From Thermoplasmata archaeon (lineage in GTDB: Archaea; Thermoplasmatota; Thermoplasmata; Lutacidiplasmatales; SKW197): DNA of 64,000 bases. The position numbers were made by a program, and so were the translations under genes. The notes below the pieces were generated by a model. It saw nothing but the letters and a program-made list of their open reading frames with translations, searched no databases and was not told where the DNA came from. Positions within the stretch are counted from its first letter, which is position 1, and each line of letters opens with the position of its first letter. The DNA lies in the NCBI GenBank assembly GCA_038874435.1, contig JAVZCK010000012.1, forward strand, positions 1 through 64,000, written 5' to 3'. Of this stretch, positions 1-9,009 are shown in pieces.

Positions 1-15
1 GAGATTGCCATGCAT
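1..15 (-). CDS. Possible start of a divergent gene running off the left edge
   Basis: On the minus strand an AGGAGG Shine-Dalgarno motif (22-27) is followed by ATG codons at 15-13 and 11-9, at spacings of about 6 and 10 bases. Only a few codons lie inside the window, so no product can be named. The motif is strong for this genome, but the call rests on it alone. Confidence 0.25.
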
Positions 16-233
16 CCCATCCTCCTTCGTTTTTATTCAGGGAATTCTTAGAAATAAATTAAGGTTTAGGAGTTGTGAATAGAACCATGCTGCTTTATAT
101 ACTAGCACCCCAAATCTTTATGACCCAGTCATCATGGTATCAGGCGTAAGTTTTACATCATTGCGGCATACCAGTAATAGATTTCCAATGATAAATAAGT
201 TGCGGCTCCTGATATACCAGAGGTGACATCCCT

Positions 234-250
234 CTTACATCATATAAAGC
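234..250 (+). promoter_or_regulatory. Probable TATA element of dnaJ
   Basis: An AT-rich CATATAAAG element at about 241-249 lies roughly 40 bases before the dnaJ ATG at 289. Archaeal start sites fall about 25 bases downstream of the TATA box, so the leader would be about 15-20 nt. This is inferred from spacing only. Confidence 0.35.
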
Positions 251-288
251 AAAAAACTTAATAATCTCCCATAGATTATAAAGAACAG

Positions 289-1434
289 ATGGCAAAGAAA
301 GATTACTATGAAGTTCTTGGTGTTCCTAGGAATGCTACTCTGGAGGAAATAAAAAAGGCCTACCGCAATCTCGCAAAAAAATATCATCCAGATATGAATA
401 GAGACAACCCAAAGGAGGCAGAGGAAAAATTCAAAGAAATCTCAGAAGCTTATGAAGTCCTCGCAGACCCTCAGAAAAGGGAAATGTACGACAGATATGG
501 TATGGATGGGGTAAAGGATACTTTTGGGCCTGACGGTTTCAAATGGGAAAATTTCACCCATGCAAGAGATTTTGAAGACATCTTCGACTCTGACTTTTTC
601 AAACGAGTATTTGGTGTCGACTTTTTTGGAGATTCATTATTCGATGCCTGGATGAGGGGGCGTGGCTCACCTGAACGGGGCAGAGACCTTGAAATTACGG
701 TTGAAATTTCACTCGAGGAAGCATACACTGGCAGTGTTAGGAAGGTGAATGTCCCACATGAGGTGAGGTGCGAAGAGTGCAAGGGCACAGGTGCAAAAAA
801 AGGCACCCAGCCGAGAGAATGCCCAAGTTGCCACGGTTCTGGCCATGTAAGATTTTCTCAAGTGCGAGGTTACACGCATTACATTTCGGTGAGCCAGTGC
901 CCAGAATGCAAAGGTAAAGGCAACATCGTAGATGTGCCGTGCCCTAGGTGCGGTGGAGAAGGCAAGGTGACAAAGACCCAGACCCTTGAAATTAAGGTTC
1001 CCAGAGGTGCATACACTGGTCTTGTGCTCCGTCTCACCGGAGAAGGTGACGCCGGAAACAAGGGTGGTCCCCCTGGCGACCTTTATGTGGTTGTTTCTGT
1101 GAAGCCCCATCCCTTCTTTCAGCGAAACGGAAACAATCTATACTATGAGCTTCCAATTTCAATTCCTCAGGCAGTGCTGGGCGCTACGGTCGAAGTACCA
1201 ACACTCTCTGGTAAAGCAAAGATTGACATTCCTCCAGGTACAGAACATGGGAGCGTCTTCAAAGTTGAGGGTGCAGGAATGCCTGATCTGAGAACAGGAC
1301 GCTTTGGTGACCTTTATGTGAAAACAACAATTTTTGTACCTAAAAAACTCACGTCAAGACAACGTGAACTTTTTATGGAGCTCGCAAAAACAATGGGAGA
1401 TACTGTATCTCAAAAGAAAGGGTTTTTCCGCTAA
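289..1434 (+). CDS. dnaJ: Chaperone DnaJ (Hsp40)
   Basis: Type I DnaJ, the co-chaperone that delivers unfolded clients to DnaK and stimulates its ATPase. The J domain covers residues 1-70 with the HPD motif at 33-35. A glycine- and phenylalanine-rich stretch with several DFF/FF pairs follows. Four CxxCxGxG zinc-finger repeats sit at about 158-230 ([32 protein letters not shown]), then the two C-terminal beta-sandwich client-binding domains. The length of 381 aa is normal for the family. No dnaK or grpE is visible beside it, although something may start divergently at the left edge. The stop overlaps a convergent small ORF by 4 bases. Confidence 0.97.
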   Translation: MAKKDYYEVLGVPRNATLEEIKKAYRNLAKKYHPDMNRDNPKEAEEKFKEISEAYEVLADPQKREMYDRYGMDGVKDTFGPDGFKWENFTHARDFEDIFDSDFFKRVFGVDFFGDSLFDAWMRGRGSPERGRDLEITVEISLEEAYTGSVRKVNVPHEVRCEECKGTGAKKGTQPRECPSCHGSGHVRFSQVRGYTHYISVSQCPECKGKGNIVDVPCPRCGGEGKVTKTQTLEIKVPRGAYTGLVLRLTGEGDAGNKGGPPGDLYVVVSVKPHPFFQRNGNNLYYELPISIPQAVLGATVEVPTLSGKAKIDIPPGTEHGSVFKVEGAGMPDLRTGRFGDLYVKTTIFVPKKLTSRQRELFMELAKTMGDTVSQKKGFFR

Positions 1435-1580
1435 TTTTTTGTCTCAAACATTCTTAAAATGTTTTCCTTTATTCGTATATGATACTCTTTCTGTGCATTC
1501 TCCTTTTTGACGACCTTTTCTCTTTTTGCGGAAACTTTCTCGAAATCTGTCTCCAAACTTACCTCTGGACCTGCAGGCAT
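1431..1580 (-). CDS. Small charged ORF, 49 aa, function unknown
   Basis: This reading frame looks coding. It starts [10 protein letters not shown] and continues in a lysine- and glutamate-rich, probably helical tail ending LRMFETKN. Its stop overlaps the dnaJ stop by 4 bases (CTAA), a tail-to-tail arrangement repeated elsewhere in this window. The same frame stays open upstream to about 1697, inside the neighbouring 73-aa gene, with a CxxC pair (CYIC), but no standard start codon occurs there except a GTG two codons before the chosen ATG. It could be a separate small gene or a frame-shifted extension of the neighbour. No family is recognised. Confidence 0.4.
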   Translation of the reverse strand: MPAGPEVSLETDFEKVSAKREKVVKKENAQKEYHIRIKENILRMFETKN

Positions 1581-1615
1581 TTCCACTCTTTTCCCATAGA
1601 AATTAGGAGAAGGTT

Positions 1616-1837
1616 TTACTTCTGACGCATTATTTTCATCCAGGAACCGCTTGCATATATAGCAAGCTTGTTCTTTTCTAGTATCTTCTGGAATTCATCC
1701 CAACTTATTAGCTCTATGTTCTCACTAGCTGCTTTTGCAAACCTGAGAATCTCTGTCCCCTTCACCTTGCCTGGTTTTACATTCGCCTTGGCGGCGAGTT
1801 CCTTTGCCTTTTCTATTGTTATTTTTTCAAGGGCCAT
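1616..1837 (-). CDS. Conserved small archaeal protein, 73 aa
   Basis: The protein reads MALEKITIEKAKELAAKANV, then a VKPGKVKGTEILRF segment, and ends GSWMKIMRQK. From memory, short archaeal hypotheticals with a helix, a KPG.VKGT motif and an aromatic WMKIM tail exist, but their function is unknown. I chose the ATG at 1837 because GGGGTG lies about 6 bases upstream. The frame stays open 27 codons further, into the Sec61-beta promoter region. The gene is divergent from sec61-beta, sharing about 130 bp of upstream DNA. Confidence 0.7.
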   Translation of the reverse strand: MALEKITIEKAKELAAKANVKPGKVKGTEILRFAKAASENIELISWDEFQKILEKNKLAIYASGSWMKIMRQK

Positions 1838-1933
1838 ATCTTGCACCCCAAATTCCCTTATGCACAAGAGAGATATTAAGTTATCTAATTTTTCGCTACC
1901 TTCAACAGCACGAAACAATAAACAATCAGAAAT

Positions 1934-1943
1934 CTATATATAC
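1934..1943 (+). promoter_or_regulatory. TATA box of the Sec61-beta gene, leaderless
   Basis: CTATATATAC is centred about 26 bases before the ATG at 1965. This is the distance from an archaeal TATA box to the transcription start, so the mRNA probably begins at or next to the start codon. Confidence 0.6.
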
Positions 1944-1964
1944 CCAATTGGCTATTAAAACCCG

Positions 1965-2132
1965 ATGGCAAAGGAGAAAAAAGGCGAGGGATTCCATTCC
2001 GCTGCGGGCTTGATAAGATACTTTGATGCAGAGGAAGATGTGGCTATAAAAATTGACCCTCGAATAGTGCTTGGAATGTGCATTGGTGCAGTGGTAATTC
2101 TGGAAGTCCTCCGCTATGTCTACAAATTCTGA
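1965..2132 (+). CDS. secG: Preprotein translocase Sec61-beta subunit, 55 aa
   Basis: This is the small beta subunit of the archaeal SecYE-beta channel. The N-terminus MAKEKKGEGFHSAAGLIRYF matches the family pattern of a lysine-rich head, GxGF, and AGLxRYF. Then comes an acidic DAEEDVAIKIDP segment and one C-terminal membrane helix (about residues 34-52, RIVLGMCIGAVVILEVLRYV). Fifty-five residues is normal for the family. It appears to be leaderless. Its 3' end overlaps the convergent taw1 gene by 13 bp. Confidence 0.93.
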   Translation: MAKEKKGEGFHSAAGLIRYFDAEEDVAIKIDPRIVLGMCIGAVVILEVLRYVYKF

Positions 2133-3052
2133 ATTCTGGCTTCCACTTTTCCACTGCTGAGGAGCGCCACCCTGCTATCTCCTTTCTCTCCAATTAGTTT
2201 ATAGCTAGTTTCTTTTTCAAGTGCAGTGGCAAATTCCATTATCTCTTTGTGGGAAGGCATGCACTCAATTGTCAATCTCTGTCTGGAACCACCTACAAAT
2301 ACATAGGCCTTTGCCTCTATAAAATCTGGTTCTGCAATCATGTCTAGTTTTGCATAATCCTCTGGCCAACCTAAGTTCCAGTTCTTTACGAGTGTGTGCC
2401 TCACCACCTTCCTGCAATCAAGCGAGGGAAAAAGTTTCAGTGTTTCCTGAATCCTTGCCCAGTTCTCTTTTTTCAGCGGGAAACATGCTTTTCTGTACAC
2501 CTCCTCGTTTGGAGCGGCAACAGTGACATAAAGCTGGGTTGGAAGAGAATCAAGGGCGTCTAATGCATCTGGCATTGTCCCATTTGTAACAAGAAATGTT
2601 GTGAATCCTCGTCTCTTAAATCCCTCTATTAAATCACTTAGATATGGGTAGATTGTTGGCTCCCCAGCAAGCGAAATTGCTACCTGGTTTGGATGCTGTG
2701 CCTCCTTCCATAAATCAAGATTGCACCTTGCGTCTCCTTTGAAACCTGTCAACAGTTTTCGCTGGACTCTGATTGCTTCCTCTATGATTTTTTCTGGTTC
2801 TTCTGGTTTCTCAATTTCCTGCTTTGTGAACTGCTGATTCCGCCAGCAAAAAACACACATTTGAGTGCAGGAATAGACAGCTGGCGTCATCTGAAGACAT
2901 CTATGGGTGCTTATTCCATAAAATGCTTCCTTGTAGCACACCCTTCCGTAAAAAAGTTTCTGTCGCATCCAGTGGCACAGTTTCACTGCCGAGTGCTCTC
3001 CCACAAGCCCATATCCCTGCTTTTTCAGGAGTTGCGCATGCTCTAGTTCCAT
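2120..3052 (-). CDS. taw1: tRNA 4-demethylwyosine synthase Taw1 (TYW1), radical SAM
   Basis: This enzyme condenses N1-methylguanosine-37 of tRNA-Phe with pyruvate-derived carbons to form the tricyclic imG-14, using S-adenosylmethionine and two iron-sulfur clusters. The radical SAM motif CTQMCVFC is at about residues 62-69, followed by WRNQQ. Earlier cysteines at about 27, 39 and 52 fit the second cluster. The SLAGEPTIYP and FLVTNGTMPD segments are typical TYW1 signatures. At 310 aa with no flavodoxin domain it is the archaeal form. It lies 4 bases after the membrane hydrolase gene upstream, so the two are probably co-transcribed. Confidence 0.95.
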   Translation of the reverse strand: MELEHAQLLKKQGYGLVGEHSAVKLCHWMRQKLFYGRVCYKEAFYGISTHRCLQMTPAVYSCTQMCVFCWRNQQFTKQEIEKPEEPEKIIEEAIRVQRKLLTGFKGDARCNLDLWKEAQHPNQVAISLAGEPTIYPYLSDLIEGFKRRGFTTFLVTNGTMPDALDALDSLPTQLYVTVAAPNEEVYRKACFPLKKENWARIQETLKLFPSLDCRKVVRHTLVKNWNLGWPEDYAKLDMIAEPDFIEAKAYVFVGGSRQRLTIECMPSHKEIMEFATALEKETSYKLIGEKGDSRVALLSSGKVEARIQNL

Positions 3053-3056
3053 ATTT

Positions 3057-4169
3057 TCACATTTTGACTTCTTCGCTTATCTCGCTAGAAAGTTCCACGG
3101 CCCGCTCCCTGTCCTTTTCCTCTGGACTCTTCAGTTCCTCCTTGTACTTCCCTGTAAGGAAATAAACTGCAAGATAAATCAGGGTCAATGGAACTACGAT
3201 GAAGTAAACTACATAGTTTATTGTTCCAACCCAGTATGTCGCAGTTGGATTGCCCGCAGTTATGCCTGAAAACATATCCACCCATGGCATGTGAAGTTTC
3301 GGAGAAGGAGAGAACGCATCCAGGTTCCAGATAATTATCATGAGTAGCGAGTAGTTTGTGAAGAAGTTAGGAAGAGCATCTGAGGAACGGCAGAGTCCCA
3401 GACCTTTAATCCGCTTCTTTGTAAAAGGAGGGAACAGATTACTGCCCATCAGTCCGAAAAAGTCCACTATCACATGACCCCAGAATCCACCTGTAATAAT
3501 ACCGAATACTACTAACGACATCATTGAGAAACCATAGATTGCAGAAAAGATAATTGCACCTATTGCTCCAAAAAGCAGCCCGAGGGATAAACTGTGCGTC
3601 CAGCGTCTGTGCCAGGGAATGAATTCAAGCCGGACCTTGTCCCCATCTCTTCGCATCTCAAAGTCTGGGCCCGAAAGAATCGAAACCTTTGACTCCTCAT
3701 CGTAGAAGTAGTCAAGGTCTGGCTTGAAGCTTGCGGTGGCAATTCTTGGTGGGTCTGGCTCTGAGCCAGGCAGAGGGGGCTCATCAGCCCAGGTAATCAA
3801 GCCACCAATTCTTGCAGTAATTGTTTTGTTTTTCTTGTCAATTTTTATGAAGTACTGTCTCCAGTATGCTTGGTCATGCTTGATTGTATGAAATTTTACA
3901 TTTACTGGCTTCCCTGTCTCCCATGCTTCATCGATTGCTTTAGCCATTGTTTCTGCTATGGGCTTAGGGTCAAGGTCTGGGTAGGGATCGACCTCGTAGG
4001 TGTGTTTCTCCAGATACCTTGTCAGACGGAAATCCAGGGTGTCTGGAAGGATTCCAAAGATTCCACCCAGCAGAATTATGAGCGATTTCTCAAAAAGCGC
4101 AGCTTCAACCGCGGACGCAAAGCAGGTGGCAACAGCAATGCCAGTAAGGAAGTGTGTAATTCCCTTCAT
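3057..4169 (-). CDS. Membrane-bound metal-dependent hydrolase, DUF457/YdjM-like
   Basis: The protein starts MKGITHFLTG with a hydrophobic stretch and ILPDTLDFR, the pattern of the DUF457/YdjM membrane hydrolase family, whose conserved H and D residues are thought to bind metal. A soluble insert of about 130 residues (55-185) interrupts the usual fold. The core resumes with HRRWTHSLSLGLL and GFWGHVIVDFFG, which supply further family histidines and aspartates, and ends with two more membrane helices. At 370 aa it is longer than typical because of the insert. The substrate is unknown. Confidence 0.75.
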   Translation of the reverse strand: MKGITHFLTGIAVATCFASAVEAALFEKSLIILLGGIFGILPDTLDFRLTRYLEKHTYEVDPYPDLDPKPIAETMAKAIDEAWETGKPVNVKFHTIKHDQAYWRQYFIKIDKKNKTITARIGGLITWADEPPLPGSEPDPPRIATASFKPDLDYFYDEESKVSILSGPDFEMRRDGDKVRLEFIPWHRRWTHSLSLGLLFGAIGAIIFSAIYGFSMMSLVVFGIITGGFWGHVIVDFFGLMGSNLFPPFTKKRIKGLGLCRSSDALPNFFTNYSLLMIIIWNLDAFSPSPKLHMPWVDMFSGITAGNPTATYWVGTINYVVYFIVVPLTLIYLAVYFLTGKYKEELKSPEEKDRERAVELSSEISEEVKM

Positions 4170-4267
4170 AACCCCACATTGTCAAAGGAGGTATTAAATG
4201 TTATTCCCCTCCCATTACCATACTTTTATTTACTTCCATGTACTTCCCCAGTAATGAGGCGATTCCC

Positions 4268-5185
4268 ATGATGATGAAAAATAGGATTACTGCTCTGTTG
4301 CTGGTTGGAATGCTGTGCGTGATTGCGATTGCGAATATGGGTGTAAAAGCAGATGTAAAAACGCCAGTGCTAGAAAGCACCACAAGTAGAACTGTGCTTG
4401 CAGAATGCTTTACTTCCACCACGTGCACATACTGTCCCAGTGCCGAAGGTGCACTCAACAGACTCGCGAATGAGATGAACAGAACGCAACTGGCGATAAT
4501 TGAGTGGCATGTGGGTGATTCTTATGAAGCCACAGATGGCTCATGCTCGGCTAGAGCAAACTATTATGGTGTACCAGGTACTCCAACAACATTCTTTGAT
4601 GGTGTTAATGTTACTGTTGGAGGTTCTACAAACGCAAACGACGCTGCAACATACAACGACTACAAAAGCAAGATAAACTTCAGACTGGGTGTGGCATCAC
4701 CGATATCCATTTCCGTTTCCGGCTACCTCAATGGAAATTATGGCATTGTAAATGCTGAGGTAACTGTGCTTGACCCACTGCCTGCCTCCACAAATGGCAC
4801 CTATGTGCACTTCGTGCTCTGCGAGGACAAAAACAAAAGTGTGGTGAGTGGCGGGAAAACTTACTGGCTTAGATTTGATGCGGTTAAGAATCTTGGCGCT
4901 GATTTGCTTAATGTGGGTGTAGGCCAGACCCTTACATTACAGAAAAACTTTACAATTGATTCAACTTGGGAAGAAGACCGACTTTGGGTTGTAGTGTTTG
5001 TCCAGAACCATGACAGAACCTATCACAGCGGTACATACACATACTACCTTTCTGAAGTTTACCAGAGTTCAACCCTGAATCTCTCCGCACAGCCAGTTCC
5101 AGAACATAGCCCAGTATTCTTTGTTCCACTCTCAGCTGCAGGAATTCTAGCTGCAGCAGTCATAAGACGCAAATACTTTGAGTGA
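4268..5185 (+). CDS. Secreted thioredoxin-fold protein, Omp28-like, C-terminally anchored
   Basis: After MMMKNRITALLLVGMLCVIA, a signal peptide, comes AECFTSTTCTYCPSAEGAL. This TxxxCxxCP motif is that of Omp28-like and other extracytoplasmic thioredoxin-fold proteins. A cis-proline-like GVPGTPTTFF loop follows about 65 residues later. The C-terminal half is beta-rich, and the protein ends with a membrane helix and RRKYFE, like archaeal surface anchors. I took the ATG at 4268, the first of three in tandem, because the signal peptide starts there. It is translationally coupled to the next gene (TGATG). Its place in a redox cluster suggests a surface disulfide or metal-thiol role. Confidence 0.75.
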   Translation: MMMKNRITALLLVGMLCVIAIANMGVKADVKTPVLESTTSRTVLAECFTSTTCTYCPSAEGALNRLANEMNRTQLAIIEWHVGDSYEATDGSCSARANYYGVPGTPTTFFDGVNVTVGGSTNANDAATYNDYKSKINFRLGVASPISISVSGYLNGNYGIVNAEVTVLDPLPASTNGTYVHFVLCEDKNKSVVSGGKTYWLRFDAVKNLGADLLNVGVGQTLTLQKNFTIDSTWEEDRLWVVVFVQNHDRTYHSGTYTYYLSEVYQSSTLNLSAQPVPEHSPVFFVPLSAAGILAAAVIRRKYFE

Positions 5186-6825
5186 TGGGAAAGATGATTA
5201 GAAAGAACCTCTTACCCCCTTCATTATTTTGCTTTTTCCTCTTCTTTCTGCTGGTAGAGGTGAGTGGTGCCGGTGCAATACAACAGAACAACTCTCTTCA
5301 GGTAACAGTGTCATGGGAACCAGAAGTCCCATTACCTAATGCTACAATAAAGTTTACTGCAAACTGCGAAAATGTCACTATGCTTAAAATCCAATTCTGC
5401 CTGAACGGGTTATGTGGGCTCCCAGTTGAGATGCAGAAACAAGACAACAACACATTTGAGTATGTTTTTGTCCCAGGCAATGGCAATCCCCCAACGAGCG
5501 ATGGAGACAATCTCTCCTTTGAAATTCTGCTGGGCAGTGATGTGCTCTACTCAAATTGGATAATTATTAGGGAAAATGCCAAGCCAGTTATTCAAAACAT
5601 CTGGTTTGAACCTGAACATCCGAAACTCGGAGAGAATCTTACAATTTATGCAAATGTATCAGACGATTACGGAGTGAAAAATGTGGAGTGTAACATCTCG
5701 CATGAAAATTGGTTCGGGACACTGGAACTGACTGAACATGGAGGCAATTTCTCTGCAAATTTCATGCCACTTTATTCAGGCCAGCATCTAATTACAATTT
5801 TTGCTATCGACAACTCGAATCAAACGACATCAAAAACCTCTGCAGTTTTTGTGTTTCCACCAGAACAAACAGACAATATCTCTCCTCAGCTTGTGGATGC
5901 ATTTAGTGTGAGGACAAACGAGAGCACTATGACGCTCAAGGTCTATCTTACAGATAACTCCGGCATAGCTGAGGCAGGTGTGTTTATTAATCAAACCTTT
6001 TATCCACTTGAACGCACATCCCAGGGCTTTTTCACAGCTGAAGTCCCGCTCTCGGAAACAGTCCAAATTTATGCAAGAGACCCTTACAACAACACTCTCA
6101 ACATAACTCATCATCTGAAAGTGTATTCCGAATCTAATCTACCAGACCAAAATCAACCCTCTTCAGTCAACGGTATGGTTTTAGGTATGACCCTGTTCAT
6201 AGGAATTCTAGCAGGAGTTGCAATTGCCCTGTTCATAAAAAATCTGAAAGGACTTAACCTCCTTATTCTTTTCCTCCTTGTTTTTGCTATTGTTCTGGCA
6301 GCCCAGCAAGGTCTTGTGGAAAAAAGTGTGGATGCCGGTGGTAACATCTACAACGGAAATACCTGCTGGAGTTGTCTTGCCCTTCAGCCCAAATCGCTCA
6401 CAGTTTCATGGCTGGAAATCTACCCGAATGGTAGTGTAGTAAACCATCCCAATTGGATCCTGGACTTACTTGCAGAAGGAAAACCGCTTCTGATTTATGT
6501 GCATCAGGTTCCATGCACCGGCTGTGAGATACAGTGGAGAGACATGGTAAGCCATGGTATTATAACTCAAGATGGTAAAATTTCAGGCAAATTTGAAGGA
6601 AAGGTTTTATTCAAAGTGCTAGATGTGACTATGGGTTCTGAAACGAGAAATCAAGGGATGGAAGTGCTGAGAATCTACACGCTCGGTTCTGCCTTAGGGA
6701 CACCCACAACCGTGTGCCTTGTAAAAACAGGCGATAAGGTGCTTTGGTGGTCCAAGGCGGGCGTGGTTTATTCCCAGGAACTCAATACAGTGCTGGACGA
6801 AGCCATTCATATGAGCCATAGGTGA
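5185..6825 (+). CDS. Surface protein: Ig-like domains, TM pair, thioredoxin-like C-terminus
   Basis: A signal peptide (about residues 5-30) is followed by Ig-like or bacterial-Ig repeats rich in N-glycosylation sequons (about 35-325). Two membrane helices at about 330-370 (MVLGMTLFIGILAGVAIALF and LLILFLLVFAIVLAA) follow. The last 160 residues contain NTCWSCLAL and VPCTGCEIQW, CxxC motifs in a thioredoxin-like setting (PLLIYVHQVPCTGC), and a cis-proline-type LGTPTTVCLV loop. The topology places the thioredoxin domain outside the cell. The start ATG overlaps the upstream stop by one base (TGATG). A GTG one codon earlier is also possible. Confidence 0.7.
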   Translation: MGKMIRKNLLPPSLFCFFLFFLLVEVSGAGAIQQNNSLQVTVSWEPEVPLPNATIKFTANCENVTMLKIQFCLNGLCGLPVEMQKQDNNTFEYVFVPGNGNPPTSDGDNLSFEILLGSDVLYSNWIIIRENAKPVIQNIWFEPEHPKLGENLTIYANVSDDYGVKNVECNISHENWFGTLELTEHGGNFSANFMPLYSGQHLITIFAIDNSNQTTSKTSAVFVFPPEQTDNISPQLVDAFSVRTNESTMTLKVYLTDNSGIAEAGVFINQTFYPLERTSQGFFTAEVPLSETVQIYARDPYNNTLNITHHLKVYSESNLPDQNQPSSVNGMVLGMTLFIGILAGVAIALFIKNLKGLNLLILFLLVFAIVLAAQQGLVEKSVDAGGNIYNGNTCWSCLALQPKSLTVSWLEIYPNGSVVNHPNWILDLLAEGKPLLIYVHQVPCTGCEIQWRDMVSHGIITQDGKISGKFEGKVLFKVLDVTMGSETRNQGMEVLRIYTLGSALGTPTTVCLVKTGDKVLWWSKAGVVYSQELNTVLDEAIHMSHR

Positions 6826-6829
6826 GAGA

Positions 6830-7615
6830 TTGAAATTACGCACTTACAGAATCACCCTCCAGTTTCTGGTTTTTGTGGTGCTTAACCTTGGCTTGGTAAT
6901 TGGTTTTTATGGCTTTCCCCTACCATACTTCTACTGCCATGCCTGTCCCACCGCAGTGGGACTTTGCCCAGTGGGTGCTGAACAGTATGCTGTGATTGTG
7001 AATCCAATCCTACTCCTCTACTTTTTTGGTGCGGTCTTCCTGATTGCACTTATTTTCGGCAGAGCCACATGTGGATGGGGTTGTCCTGTTGGCACACTCC
7101 AGGACCTCTTTGCACTGAAAACCAGACATAGAGAATTGAGGGACAGTGTTCCAAGGTATGCGAAGTTTATTATTTTTGGTTTTACACTCCTTCTCTCTTA
7201 CATTTTCATGGAGAAGGTGTTTACAGATATTTGCCCAATCGGTTTCCTCACTGCAACAATCCCCACCCTTATCCTCATGCCAGGTTATGTGGAGCCGATG
7301 TCCCCATTCTTTGAAATGAAGATTGCACTCACCGTTGTCTTCTTTATTCTAATTTACTTTGTGGCAAGGGGCTGGTGCAGATACATCTGTCCTCTTGGTG
7401 CCCAGCTTTCACTATTCAACAGGTTTTCAATCATCAGTATCAAACTGAACAGGGAAAAATGTGTCAAGTGCAGCGCATGTCAAAAACGCTGTCCCATGGG
7501 TATTGACCCCCAGAGCCAGACAGATAGTTTTGAGTGCATCAGGTGTGGCAGGTGTATTGAAGCCTGTCAGAAAAAAGCACTCAGCTATTCATTGAGGTGG
7601 AGAAATGCTCATTGA
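6830..7615 (+). CDS. Membrane polyferredoxin, NapH/CcoG-like
   Basis: This is a four- to six-helix membrane protein with conserved cysteine motifs in the loops (CGWGCPVGTL at about 81-90 and CRYICPLGAQ at about 183-192), the NapH/NosR/CcoG signature. Two C-terminal [4Fe-4S] motifs follow (CVKCSACQKRCP and CIRCGRCIEACQKKA). Relatives pass electrons between a quinol or ferredoxin pool and extracytoplasmic reductases. The start is TTG at 6830, preceded by GGTGAGA. It lies 4 bases after the thioredoxin-like gene and overlaps the next gene by 11 bp. I infer that it feeds electrons across the membrane to its neighbours. Confidence 0.85.
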   Translation: MKLRTYRITLQFLVFVVLNLGLVIGFYGFPLPYFYCHACPTAVGLCPVGAEQYAVIVNPILLLYFFGAVFLIALIFGRATCGWGCPVGTLQDLFALKTRHRELRDSVPRYAKFIIFGFTLLLSYIFMEKVFTDICPIGFLTATIPTLILMPGYVEPMSPFFEMKIALTVVFFILIYFVARGWCRYICPLGAQLSLFNRFSIISIKLNREKCVKCSACQKRCPMGIDPQSQTDSFECIRCGRCIEACQKKALSYSLRWRNAH

Positions 7616-8132
7616 GTTCTATCTCTACGGACTCATTCTTGGCTTCTCAGTATGTTCAGCATGTACCCTGCCAGTGTTTCTACTTTCTGGAGGTGGAAGG
7701 AAAGCACTCGCATACATTTTTGGAACCAGATTTCTGCTTCTTTTGCTTGCCCTTCCTTTGATTGCCTTCCTGCCTTATCTCAGGATTGCTGGCAGCATTG
7801 TGATGCTCGGTGTTGGCATCTATACCTTCATGATGGCTCTGGAGGGAAACTGTTCTGTTTGTAGCAAAAGTGCCATTGCAGCCACATTTCTGTGTTTCAT
7901 TGAGGGCTCTCCTGCAGTATTTCTTGCTGGTGGCTACCTGACAGGGATTCTCAATGCTCTTCTTTTCACAATTGGAACTGTTACCCCACTCATATTAGTT
8001 TCAGCTGCAAAAATAAAGATTGGAAACAATTTCAAGCTCATAATGGCTGCCCTTGTGATTGTTATTGCGGTTTTTTACCTATACGAAAGCTTATTTGTTG
8101 TTTCTCACTCTCTGTATCTGCGAGATATCTAA
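7605..8132 (+). CDS. Small membrane protein with cysteine pairs, possibly CcdA/DsbD-like
   Basis: The protein has about five to six hydrophobic helices in 175 aa. A CSACTLPVFL motif lies in the first helix (residues 17-20) and a CSVC pair at about 83-86. The arrangement recalls the CcdA/DsbD membrane thiol carrier, whose first helix has a cysteine followed by proline, but it also resembles TauE-like exporters. No certain family call can be made. It overlaps the polyferredoxin gene and ends the cluster. Confidence 0.55.
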   Translation: MLIEFYLYGLILGFSVCSACTLPVFLLSGGGRKALAYIFGTRFLLLLLALPLIAFLPYLRIAGSIVMLGVGIYTFMMALEGNCSVCSKSAIAATFLCFIEGSPAVFLAGGYLTGILNALLFTIGTVTPLILVSAAKIKIGNNFKLIMAALVIVIAVFYLYESLFVVSHSLYLRDI

Positions 8133-8210
8133 AAACATCGCCTTCTTTTTCCATTTCCAAAAAGGTTAAGTAATAAATGCACCTTATGTCATCTAAATGG
8201 GGGCGAATTT

Positions 8211-8915
8211 ATGCAAACACCAAAAGGAATAAAGACATACATACGAGAACTTGATGAGAAGATGCCGTATGGAATACCTCGAAAGCACATCGTCCTACTC
8301 TCGGGATACGCTGGGACTATGAAATCGTCTATTGCATTTAATATTATTTATAATCACGCAAAAGAGACGCATGAAAAGGCCCTTTATCTTTCGCTAGAGC
8401 AAACGCGGGAAAGCCTATGTTTTCATCTCCAAGAGTTGGGACTGAACCCAGAGAATGTGAAGGACTTTGTTTCTATCATTGATATGGGATATCTACGAAA
8501 AATGCTAGAGGCTGAGGATAAAGAAATCGACTGGCTGAGTGTCATAGAAACCATTGTGAAAAATTTTGTTGAAAATGAAAACTGTAAGATTGTAGTTGTG
8601 GACTCAATCGATGCAATTTATGCTATGAGCGATATAAAGAACCCAAGAAGTTTTCTATTCTACTTTTTCCAGAAGTTGAGGGACTTTGGAATTACAACTT
8701 TTCTTATCACTGAAATGGATCCTGACTCGAACAAATTTGGAAAGTATGGCGTGGAAGATTACCTTGCAGATGGTGTGATTCACATTACTCTTGAGAGAAG
8801 TGGAAGGGTTGTGGGCAGATATATTAGCATCGTTAAAATGCGGGGTGTAAAACATCCTACTGACTATTTCCCACTAATTTTTGAGAATGGAATTTTCAGA
8901 GTTGTGACAAAGTAA
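8211..8915 (+). CDS. KaiC/RadA-type ATPase domain protein
   Basis: This is a single RecA-fold domain of 234 aa. The Walker A-like motif is SGYAGTMKSS (about residues 32-41), a KaiC-like variant with methionine before the lysine. Walker B is KIVVVDSIDAIY (about 125-136). Archaeal single-domain KaiC homologues are signalling or regulatory ATPases of mostly unknown role. No second KaiC domain and no zinc ribbon are present. It is monocistronic, with GGGGGCG about 8 bases upstream of the ATG. Confidence 0.8.
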   Translation: MQTPKGIKTYIRELDEKMPYGIPRKHIVLLSGYAGTMKSSIAFNIIYNHAKETHEKALYLSLEQTRESLCFHLQELGLNPENVKDFVSIIDMGYLRKMLEAEDKEIDWLSVIETIVKNFVENENCKIVVVDSIDAIYAMSDIKNPRSFLFYFFQKLRDFGITTFLITEMDPDSNKFGKYGVEDYLADGVIHITLERSGRVVGRYISIVKMRGVKHPTDYFPLIFENGIFRVVTK

Positions 8916-9009
8916 CAAGATTGAAGGCCGCCAACCCACACCCTATTTACAGTCCTCCGTGTGTTATCCGTAAATCTTTTTTGAGTGCTAGCGAGCAAAA
9001 GAGTTTCCT

